The notes under the pieces: generated by a model
The model's input: the letters and a program-made list of their open reading frames with translations, nothing else
Database searches by the model: none
What the model was told of the DNA's origin: nothing
NCBI RefSeq assembly: GCF_014205015.1
Contig: NZ_JACHMO010000001.1
Coordinates: 4,030,001-4,094,000 of the forward strand
Length of the DNA: 64,000 nucleotides
Reading direction: 5' to 3'
Origin: Saccharothrix ecbatanensis
GTDB taxonomy: Bacteria; Actinomycetota; Actinomycetes; Mycobacteriales; Pseudonocardiaceae
Position numbers and translations under genes: made by a program
Shown here: positions 29,637-36,638 of the stretch, one piece after another
Layout of the letters: the number at the start of each line of letters is the position of its first letter
How positions within the stretch are numbered: the stretch's first letter is position 1

Positions 29637-30889
29637 CGGTCCTGCCCGGTGTACTTGCCGAGAATGACGACGGAGTTGTTGCCGCCGAAAGCGAGGCCGT
29701 TGTTCTGCACGATCCGCAGGTCCGCTTCGACCGCGTGGTTGGGCACGCAGTCGATCTCGCATTCCGGGTCCGTCCGGCGGTGGTTGATCGTCGGCGGGAT
29801 GAAGCCGTGGGTGATCGCCAGCGAACAGGCGATCGCCGCCAGCGCACTCGCGGCGCCCATCGTGTGACCCAGCATGGACTTCAGCGACACCGTCCGGGGT
29901 GGAGTGTCGCCGAACACGCTGCGGATCGCGCGGGTCTCGGTGATGTCGTTGGCCTTCGTCCCGGTGCCGTGCGCCGAGATCAGGTCGATCTCATGCGGCT
30001 TCACACCCGCGTTCTCCTGAGCCAGCGCCATGCAGCGCGCCACGCTCTCCTGATTGGGCGCGACCTGGTGGTAGGCATCGCAGTTCAGCCCATAGCCGAG
30101 CACCTCGGCGTAGATCCGGGCGCCCCGCGCCAGCGCGGACTCCAGGCTTTCCAGCACCAGCACACCGGATCCCTCGCCGGTGAGAATTCCCTTGCGGTCG
30201 ACGTCGAACGGGCGGCAGACGTCAGGCGCGATCGTGCCGAGCCGGTAGAACCCGGTGAAAGTCTTGCGGCAGATGGCATCCGCGCCACCGCACAGCGCGA
30301 AGTCGACCTCGCCGGTGCGGACCATGTCGAACCCGTACCCGATCGAGTAGTTGCCCGCCGAGCAGGCGGTCGCGATCGTGCACGCCTCCACATCGGTCAG
30401 TCCGAGCTCACGGGCGATGGCGACGGACAGCCGCTGCGCGTTGATCCGGCCCGTGACGACGGGTTCCATCGCCGCCGGCCCGTCGGACAGCTCGCTCGCC
30501 ACCAGCTGGTCCAGTTCGTACGACTCGCCGTCGGTCGTCCCGATGGAGATCAAGCCGCGTTGCCCGCGCAGCTCATCCTCGGTGAAACCCGCGTCCTGCA
30601 CGGCCATCCGCGCCGCGGCAGTGGCGAATCGGGTGGCACGCCCCAATTCCCGCACCGGCGTGTTGGTGATCCACTTCTCCGGCTCGAAGCCGGCCACCTC
30701 ACAGCCGTTGGCGTGCGCGAAACCCTCGGTGTCGAACATGGTGATCGGCTGCGCGCCGCTACGGCCGGCGCGCAGCCCTTCAGCGAACTCCTCGGCGCCG
30801 ATGCCGATACTCGAGAAGACCCCGAAACCGGTCAGCACCACGCGTTTCGGTGCGGTGCCGGCCGCGACGACGGGAGAAGCGATCGCCAT
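29633..30889 (-). CDS. Beta-ketoacyl-ACP synthase, first gene of the polyene operon
   Basis: KAS II/KSalpha-type enzyme of 418 residues with the triad Cys176 (TIATACSAGNYS), His307 (SAHGTGTKAND) and His342 (KSMLGHTMGAASAL). The ATG at 30889 follows a GAGGGGG ribosome site; the open frame extends upstream but without one. It heads an operon of eleven genes to 21938 with overlaps or gaps of 22 nt or less. By analogy to aryl-polyene and cinnamoyl-lipid systems it would pair with one of the two Cys-less KS proteins for iterative elongation with malonyl-ACP. Confidence 0.94.
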   Translation of the reverse strand: MAIASPVVAAGTAPKRVVLTGFGVFSSIGIGAEEFAEGLRAGRSGAQPITMFDTEGFAHANGCEVAGFEPEKWITNTPVRELGRATRFATAAARMAVQDAGFTEDELRGQRGLISIGTTDGESYELDQLVASELSDGPAAMEPVVTGRINAQRLSVAIARELGLTDVEACTIATACSAGNYSIGYGFDMVRTGEVDFALCGGADAICRKTFTGFYRLGTIAPDVCRPFDVDRKGILTGEGSGVLVLESLESALARGARIYAEVLGYGLNCDAYHQVAPNQESVARCMALAQENAGVKPHEIDLISAHGTGTKANDITETRAIRSVFGDTPPRTVSLKSMLGHTMGAASALAAIACSLAITHGFIPPTINHRRTDPECEIDCVPNHAVEADLRIVQNNGLAFGGNNSVVILGKYTGQDR

Positions 30890-31210
30890 GATGTCCCCCT
30901 CAGCTAGCGCCGATGCACGGGCGGATCCCGATCTCGCGCCATAGTTCATCGGACATGTCCGACGCCGGCCGATGGCGGCTGGTGTCGTCGAACCAAGGCT
31001 ACGTATCCGGCGGCGGCGGGCCAGTGCGCTTCGACGATGTGGATGCGAGGTTGTTGCGCCTGCTGGATTCTGCTAAACCTGCAATCGCCTGATGAGCGGT
31101 GTACTCAAGAAGTTGAAGCCTGCTTGTGGCCCCGCGGCGAGTTCCACTAGGACAGGTGGGGCAATCGCCGGTAAGAGCCGGGAACGGCACGCATGAAGGA
31201 GTGGCCCGAG
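30890..31210. promoter_or_regulatory. Divergent control region of the polyene operon and the outlying ACP
   Basis: This 321-base gap holds no gene. It must contain the promoters of the minus-strand polyene operon and of the plus-strand ACP gene. A perfect 14-bp palindrome TCGGACATGTCCGA lies at 30949-30962, about 60 bp upstream of the KS start, a plausible operator. The SD of the ACP gene (AAGGAG) is at 31196-31201. I did not find convincing SARP heptamer repeats by eye. Confidence 0.55.
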
Positions 31211-31468
31211 GTGACAACCGCTATCGACACCGCACGCATGGCCCGTATCAAGGAGATCGTCTGCGACGTCCTCGAACTGGAGGAGAGCGAGGTCACGGAC
31301 ACCAGCCTGTTCAGCGAGGACCACGACGCGGACTCGCTCCGGGCGATCGAGATCCTCGCCTCGCTGGAGAAGGCTTTCGGCGTGGTGATCGACCAGTCCG
31401 AGCTGACCCGGATGGTCAACCTCAACGGCGTCTACGAAGTGGTGACCGAAGCTGTCGACGTCCGCTGA
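31211..31468 (+). CDS. Second acyl carrier protein, divergent from the polyene operon
   Basis: Carrier protein of 85 residues with the pantetheine Ser42 in DADSLRAIEILASLEKAFG. The GTG at 31211 is preferred because AAGGAG lies nine bases upstream. An in-frame ATG at 31193 overlaps that box and would add six residues. The only plus-strand gene of the cluster, followed at once by a strong bidirectional terminator, so it is a single-gene unit. Two-ACP systems are typical of aryl polyene synthases, where one carries the starter and the other the extending chain; which role applies here is not known. Confidence 0.92.
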   Translation: MTTAIDTARMARIKEIVCDVLELEESEVTDTSLFSEDHDADSLRAIEILASLEKAFGVVIDQSELTRMVNLNGVYEVVTEAVDVR

Positions 31469-31503
31469 GCGTCAGGTGTGACCGGCTGATCCAGACGGCG
31501 AAA

Positions 31504-31544
31504 CGGTGCGGCCCCGAGGTGACTTCCACCTCGGGGCCGCACCG
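31504..31544. terminator. Bidirectional terminator between ACP and LysR genes
   Basis: Perfect inverted repeat of 18 bp (31504-31521 and 31527-31544) with a 5-nt loop ACTTC, very G+C rich. It lies between the convergent ACP gene (stop 31468) and the LysR fragment (stop 31559), so it can serve both. Confidence 0.85.
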
Positions 31545-31558
31545 GTCGATCGGTCCTC

Positions 31559-31858
31559 TTACTTGATCCCGGCCACCAGCGGCATGGCAGCCGCCGCGGC
31601 CGCCGCCCGGTGCGAGACATCCTTGATGTTGTCGAGCAACATCAGCACCGCGCGCACCGACGGTAAGATCATTCTGCCCTCGGACGTCAGTTGTGCGCCC
31701 GTGGGATTGCGGACCAGGAGCTTCGTCCGCAGTGCCTGTTCGAGGCACTTGATGTGGTAGCTGATCGCCGGCTGCGAGTAACCGAGCTTCTTCGCGGCCA
31801 TGTCCATCCGCCCGATGTCAGCGATCAGGACGAATGCTCTCAACTCACGCTCATGCAT
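31559..31858 (-). CDS. Stand-alone LysR-type DNA-binding domain
   Basis: Protein of 99 residues equal to the winged-helix and linker part of LysR regulators: ELRAFVLIADIGRMDMAAKKLGYSQPAISYHI is the HTH and TKLLVRNPTGAQLTSEG the wing. The effector-binding domain of about 200 residues is absent. The frame ends with the tail AAAAAAAMPLVAGIK and a terminator follows, so there is no trace of a lost C-terminal part downstream. It could be a constitutive regulator or a dimerization partner that titrates a full-length LysR. It lies between the SARP gene and the ACP/polyene promoters, which are likely targets. Confidence 0.85.
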   Translation of the reverse strand: MHERELRAFVLIADIGRMDMAAKKLGYSQPAISYHIKCLEQALRTKLLVRNPTGAQLTSEGRMILPSVRAVLMLLDNIKDVSHRAAAAAAAMPLVAGIK

Positions 31859-32267
31859 GACAGCCTCCCAGGCTTGGAACTACGCGCATGGAATCCCCCG
31901 ACCCAATCAACATGGATCCGCTTCAGCCGCGACAGTCCTCGCCCTGTCGCCATTCAAGACGCACCGACGATCTACAGTGGAATTCCGCAGCGACCCTGTG
32001 CGGATCTTGGACGCAAGCCGTTATGTCCGTTACCGCGTGCGATTCCCCATGATTCACACCTCCGGCAGACCTCGCTGCGGCACAGAAACAGCCAGGTCAG
32101 GGCCGTTCAGTGCCCCGCCGGAGCCCGGCGATTCGCCTCCGAGCGAATCGCTCCGGTGAGCTACTCCGATATACCACAATTTGCCGGACAGAGCTGGCGC
32201 ACACAGAGCCCTGTCCTGGCGTCTCGATACGCACATGTCACCGCAGACCACCTGCTCCCAGATACGA
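31859..32267. other. Intergenic region, LysR promoter side
   Basis: A 409-base stretch of lower G+C without a credible gene. It carries the 3' flank of the SARP gene and the promoter of the small LysR gene (both minus strand). LysR regulators usually bind T-N11-A boxes near their own start. I see several partial matches but none I would single out. Confidence 0.4.
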
Positions 32268-35200
32268 TCATCTCAGTCTGCCCAGGTCCCCTAATAATCC
32301 TCTAATGGACCGATCATTGGTCCAGGCTTGACCGGTTCCGGGTGCACGCGTCGGCCGCCAGGTGACGTCCAGTTCCCACGCGCGACCGAAAACGCCCAGC
32401 TCATCGCTCGCGGCGTCGACCAGCCGCCGCACCGCCACGGGCGCGGCCACGCCCCGGATGTGCAGCCCGTCCAACGCCTGCCGGTGCTGGGCGTGCACGC
32501 GCGGCTTGGAGTCGTCGAACTGCCGGAACGCTTGCAGCGCGTTCTCCGTCAGCTCGACGGACTCCCGTATCTCCCCACGCATCTCGTAAACCCGGCTGAG
32601 CGATATCCGCAGATAGGTCGACGCGATCGGCTGATCGAGCTGGTCCAGGAGTTCGATCGCGCGGCGGCACGACTCGTCCCCCAGGTCGATCTCGCCGAGA
32701 TCGATCAACGCCGTGGCCAGGCTGCTCAGGACGATCGCGTGCAAGTTGATCTCGTCGAGCTGCTCCGCGAGGGTGGCCGCGCGGCGGAGTGCCAGGACCG
32801 CTCCGGCGCTGTCGCCTCGCCTGGCCAGCACGTGACCGAGCTGCCGCAGCGCCCAGATCGTTGCTCGCGGCTCGTCCGTGCCGCGGCTGGCCCGCAACGC
32901 CTTGCGCGCCAGCGTCTCCGCGGCCGCGAGATCTCCTTGCTGCCCTCGGCAGAAGCTGAGCAGCACCAAGCTGTTGGTCAGCGCCGGCAGGTCGCAGGCG
33001 GCCGCCTCGAACACGTCGCAGCACCGGGCGAGGATCTCGGCGGCCTCAGCGGACCGGCCGGCCAGCACCCAGACCTGGGCGAGGCCGAAGCCGGCTCGCG
33101 TCTTCGCCCACAGGTCGTCGCCACAGGCGGCGGCCACCGCGGAGAACAGCTGCTCGATCTCCGACATCCGGTGCTTGGTCGCCAGGAAGCCGCTCAACCG
33201 CTCGGCCGCGTCGAGCGCCTCGCGGTACCAGCCCAGCTCCGCGGCTTTCGGCAGCACGGTCATCAGGGTGCTGATCTCCGCGCTGTACCAGCGCAGCGGG
33301 TCCTGCCGGACGAAGTCGCACACGTCGGCGGGCAGATCGACGTCCGGGTCGGCCGGCTGCGGCGTGAGCCAGCCCGGTGACGGCGGCAGGTGCTGGTGTG
33401 CCAGCCGGACAAGCGAGTGCAGCGAGCCGAACAGCCGCCGGAACGCCGCGCGGGCGGGCGATGCGGGGTCGGTGACCGCCCCGTCGGCCGGCGAGAGCTG
33501 CTCGAGGGCGAAGGCACGGACCACGTCGTGCATGGTGTACCGCTCGTACCGGCCGGCCACGGGCTCGATGAGGTGACTGGTCAGCAACTGGTGGATCACC
33601 CGGTCGGTCGACCGGTCCGGATGGGTGTCGCCGCCGAGCGCGCCCAACGCCCAGGGGGCGAGTGTGGCGGTCGGGGACAGCGCGAACCGGCGGAACACGA
33701 CCCGCTCGAGTTCACCGAGGTCGCCGTGGGAGACGGCCAGGCCGGCCCGGACGTCGAGCTCACCGATGGTCAGCTCGTCCAGCAGCTGGTGCTGGTCGCT
33801 CATCCGCGCGGCGAGCGCCGACATCGACCAGTGCGGTCGGGTCGCCAGCCGGGACGCGACGACCCGGATGGCGAGCGGCAGGCGTCCGCACAGGTCGACC
33901 AGCTCCCGCGCGGATCTCGGTTCCCGGCCGACCCGCTCGGCGCCCAGGATCGTGCTGAACAGCGTCCACGCCTCGGTTTCGGTCAATGGGCCGAGCTGGA
34001 CTCCGGTGGCGGAGCTGAGCCCGGCGACAAGCATCCTGCGGCTGGACACCAGCACGGCGTTGCCACCGGTGCCCGGCAGCAACGGCCGGATCTGTTCCTC
34101 GTCCACCGCGTCGTCGAGCACGACCAGCACACGCCGGCCCGCGAGTCTGCTGCGGTATTCCGCAGCGAGTTGCCCGGGGTCGTCCGGGATCGCGGTGCCG
34201 GGAACGCCGAGCGCGCGCAGCATCTCCCCCAGGATCTCCTCGGTCGTCCTGGCGCCTTCCACGCCACCGAGGTTGACGTACAGCTGCCCGTCGGGGAACT
34301 GACCGGCCACCATGTGTCCGATGTGGACGATAAGGGCCGTTTTGCCGACTCCTGGCTGCCCGCTCGCGCAGACCGTCACGACCGAGCGGCTGTCGCCGAA
34401 CAACTCGGTCACGCGCTCGATGATGCCGTCGCGGCCGACGAAGTCCGCCACCGCCATCGGCAGCTGGCGCGGCGGATCGGTCGTCGCCGTACCCGCGACC
34501 GGACGCCGTGGCGGGTCACCGGCCAGGATCTTGCCCTGCAACGCGGTCAGCTCGGGCCCGGGCTCCAAGCCGAGTTCGTCCACGAGCGTGCGCCGGGCCT
34601 CGTCGTACACCACCAAGGCCTCGGCCCGCTCGCCGGACATCCACAATGCGCGCATCAGCAGCACCCGCAGCTGCTCCCGCAAGGGATATCGGGCGACCAG
34701 CTCCCGGAGCTCCATGACCACGTCCCCGTGCCGGCCGAGCTCGATCTCCGCGGCCAGGCAGTCCTCGTGGACGGTGACCGCGGCGTGCGCCCAGCGCTGT
34801 GCCATCTCGTCCACCAACGCGCTGGACGCCGCCTGGCCACCGCCCAAGGAGCCGTCACGCGGCCAGAGCTGCAACGCGCTGCGCAGCAACAGGACCGCCT
34901 CTTCCTGATCCCCCTGCCGGGCGGCGGTCTGTCCCGCCGAGGCGAGCTGCTCGAACTCGACGAGGTCGCACTCGTGCGGTTCCAGGTCGAGCTGATATCC
35001 CTGCGAGGCCGAGCGAAGCCGGTGCTGACCGCCCGGAGAGGCTTGCGCGAGCACGGATCTGAGCGCGGAGACGTAGTTGTGCAGGCTCGCGATACTGGTC
35101 CGTGGCGGCATGTCACCCCACAACGCCCGAACCAGCCTGCTCAAGGTGACGATCTGCCCCCTGCTGGCCGCGAGAACCAGCAGCAGCACTGTCATCTTAC

Positions 35201-35270
35201 CCCTGGCCACCCCGATCTCACGATCGTCGTCGCCCAGCAGTCGCACCCGTCCGAAAACGTCGAGCCTCAC
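32268..35270 (-). CDS. AfsR-like SARP pathway regulator with NB-ARC and TPR domains
   Basis: Large SARP of 1000 residues. Residues about 1-95 are an OmpR-type winged helix (VRLDVFGRVRLL, SLHNYVSALRSVL), 95-245 the bacterial transcriptional activator domain, 265-530 an NB-ARC-type ATPase (Walker A GQPGVGKTAL, Walker B RVLVVLDDAV), and the remainder TPR-like helical repeats (about 650-960). It would activate the cluster by binding heptamer repeats and recruiting RNA polymerase. GTG 35270 is chosen because it starts the conserved SARP core with a G-rich box ahead; the frame is open to 35303 from a TTG. Two consecutive TTA codons at 32292-32297, nine and eight codons before the stop, make translation dependent on the rare bldA-type leucine tRNA. 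Confidence 0.92.
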   Translation of the reverse strand: MRLDVFGRVRLLGDDDREIGVARGKMTVLLLVLAASRGQIVTLSRLVRALWGDMPPRTSIASLHNYVSALRSVLAQASPGGQHRLRSASQGYQLDLEPHECDLVEFEQLASAGQTAARQGDQEEAVLLLRSALQLWPRDGSLGGGQAASSALVDEMAQRWAHAAVTVHEDCLAAEIELGRHGDVVMELRELVARYPLREQLRVLLMRALWMSGERAEALVVYDEARRTLVDELGLEPGPELTALQGKILAGDPPRRPVAGTATTDPPRQLPMAVADFVGRDGIIERVTELFGDSRSVVTVCASGQPGVGKTALIVHIGHMVAGQFPDGQLYVNLGGVEGARTTEEILGEMLRALGVPGTAIPDDPGQLAAEYRSRLAGRRVLVVLDDAVDEEQIRPLLPGTGGNAVLVSSRRMLVAGLSSATGVQLGPLTETEAWTLFSTILGAERVGREPRSARELVDLCGRLPLAIRVVASRLATRPHWSMSALAARMSDQHQLLDELTIGELDVRAGLAVSHGDLGELERVVFRRFALSPTATLAPWALGALGGDTHPDRSTDRVIHQLLTSHLIEPVAGRYERYTMHDVVRAFALEQLSPADGAVTDPASPARAAFRRLFGSLHSLVRLAHQHLPPSPGWLTPQPADPDVDLPADVCDFVRQDPLRWYSAEISTLMTVLPKAAELGWYREALDAAERLSGFLATKHRMSEIEQLFSAVAAACGDDLWAKTRAGFGLAQVWVLAGRSAEAAEILARCCDVFEAAACDLPALTNSLVLLSFCRGQQGDLAAAETLARKALRASRGTDEPRATIWALRQLGHVLARRGDSAGAVLALRRAATLAEQLDEINLHAIVLSSLATALIDLGEIDLGDESCRRAIELLDQLDQPIASTYLRISLSRVYEMRGEIRESVELTENALQAFRQFDDSKPRVHAQHRQALDGLHIRGVAAPVAVRRLVDAASDELGVFGRAWELDVTWRPTRAPGTGQAWTNDRSIRGLLGDLGRLR

Positions 35271-35290
35271 GCCACCCCCAGCGCCATGAA

Positions 35291-35326
35291 GCGTCACATA
35301 CAATTCGTATCAATGCGTCACATACA
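35291..35326 (-). promoter_or_regulatory. Direct repeat in the SARP leader
   Basis: The 12-mer GCGTCACATACA occurs exactly twice (35291-35302 and 35315-35326), 24 bp start to start, in an A+T-rich stretch 21-56 bases upstream of the SARP start. Spacing of about two helical turns and same orientation suggest a binding site for a tandem-binding regulator, possibly the SARP itself. Confidence 0.5.
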
Positions 35327-35486
35327 CTGTAAACCCAACTAAAGCCCTCGTCAACTGTCGCAAATCACCGGATCACAATAAGTGCGTTATTAGAAGGTTG
35401 ATCTTGGGGGCGACAGCGCAACGGCCCCGCCTGGGCGGCGTCGGTTTCCGCTCACAGAAACGATCCACCACGAAGGGTCCGGGCTG

Positions 35487-35920
35487 TTGCGCTACTGGTC
35501 TACGACCGGGCTCGACCCGGACCTGATCCAGGAACTCGTCGCCCCGATCCACCAGGTCCTGGGATCACCGGACCAGTGGGTGGGACGCCCCGCCTTGCCG
35601 GGCCGAACCGATCCGTGCCGATCACCCTGGTGCCGCTACGCCAGGACCTGGCCCGGACCGTCGCCGCGGACCGGTTCGGCGTCTCCCACCCCACCGTCTC
35701 CCGGACCCTTCCGGCGGATCACCGCTGATCGGGCGAGTCACCTGCCCCCACGCCCCGCCCCTACCCGACGCGCTCGCGAGCCGGGTCGTGCTGGGTCGAC
35801 GGCGCCCCGATCCTCACCGCACCCGACTACAACGTCACACCGCCGGAGTCCGCGCGCAGATCCCGACCACCCTGGACGGCACCCTCCCCGCGCCGCTTGG
35901 CGGCCTGATCACGCAGACTT
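35487..35920 (+). pseudogene. Decayed IS5/HARBI-like transposase, copy 1
   Basis: Frameshifted remains of a DDE-type transposase with an N-terminal HTH. One frame reads LRYWSTTGLDPDLIQELV near 35487; after a shift another reads PITLVPLRQDLARTV and FGVSHPTVSRTL near 35620-35700, the HTH that precedes DDE_Tnp_4 nucleases. Further shifts give CWVDGAPILTAPDYN and AQIPTTLDGTLPA near 35880, matching the region around the first catalytic Asp. No complete frame or clear terminal inverted repeats remain. It marks the edge of the biosynthetic cluster. Confidence 0.65.
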
Positions 35921-36127
35921 GAGCGACCGTAGGCCCTCCAGGTTCCGGTAGCCGCAGCGGCGGGCCCGGCGACCGCCAGGCTCAGCCCCCAGGACAACAG
36001 CGACGATGGCTACCAGACGACACAAAGGCGCGCCTGGAACGTCTCCGTACGCTAGCCGGCGCCGGGACGCGGCAGTGTCAGGTGAACACCGGACAGGACA
36101 GCCGCCCGCGGGCCGAAACCCGGACCC

Positions 36128-36221
36128 GAAACCAGCCTCGACGTGCGCGGCGGAGCACTACGCGCCGAGGGTGCGCCTGAGGCTGGTGACGGGACCAGCC
36201 CCGCGTGCGCGGGGAGCGCAC
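36128..36221 (-). CRISPR. Minimal type I-E CRISPR remnant: repeat, 32-nt spacer, degenerate repeat
   Basis: Read on the minus strand, 36221-36191 is GTGCG then CTCCCCGCGCACGCGGGG then CTGGTCCC, which is the actinobacterial type I-E repeat (GTGCTCCCCGCGCACGCGGGG + CTGGTCCC) with two extra bases. A degraded copy lies at 36158-36128 (GTGCTCCGCCGCGCACGTCG then AGGCTGGTTTC). The interval 36159-36190 is exactly 32 nt, the canonical I-E spacer length. The side where a leader would be (36222-36300) is markedly A+T rich. No cas gene is in the window. Chance similarity of G+C-rich palindromes cannot be excluded with so few repeats. Confidence 0.5.
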
Positions 36222-36296
36222 TTGCCGAACAGGGACGAACGTGCCTTAGAACTTTTCTGCTTCACTTTCCAATTTTCTCAACGTCTTTGAATAAAC

Positions 36297-36470
36297 GTGC
36301 GCTACCGATCCACGACCGGGCTCGACCCTGACCATATCCAGGAACTCTGCGCGCGCAGATCCCGGCCACCCTGGACGACACCCTGCTCGCCGCCACCGAC
36401 CCGGTCGAGGACCGCACCCACGACAACACCGCCGACACCCTCACCGGCTCCGGGTCGGCCTCGGCGCGTT
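36297..36470 (+). pseudogene. Decayed IS5/HARBI-like transposase, copy 2
   Basis: A second remnant of the same element as at 35487. It begins MRYRSTTGLDPDHIQEL, almost identical to copy 1. An internal deletion then joins it, in another frame, to AQIPATLDDTLLAATDPV, which follows the DDE region in intact transposases. About 500 bp that separate these blocks in a full gene are gone. The two copies flank the CRISPR-like remnant. Confidence 0.6.
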
Positions 36471-36567
36471 CGAGGAGCGCTCTGGCGCGGAGGTCCTTGT
36501 GGGGATCCGGCTTGTTTCTGCGGTGCAACCCCTTCCCGTCGGGAGGTTGCCGTATTAGTCTCCAGTT

Positions 36568-36583
36568 GTGAGAGCGCTCTCAC
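36568..36583. promoter_or_regulatory. LacI-family-type operator palindrome
   Basis: Perfect 16-bp palindrome GTGAGAGCGCTCTCAC, 56 bp upstream of the start of the CBM56 protein gene. It resembles the TGGGAGCGCTCCCA operator of CebR and related LacI-family sugar regulators, so sugar-controlled repression of the downstream glucan-binding protein is likely. No LacI gene is in the window. Confidence 0.7.
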
Positions 36584-36638
36584 GCACGTCATCTGCGTTT
36601 TACCCGGCTGTTTCCCCCTGCACGGAGGTGGCACCAAC

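Noticed and set aside
31859..32267. Search for the missing LysR effector domain or a tRNA
   Set aside because: Neither a LysR C-terminal pattern nor a cloverleaf with CCA-end symmetry was found by eye.
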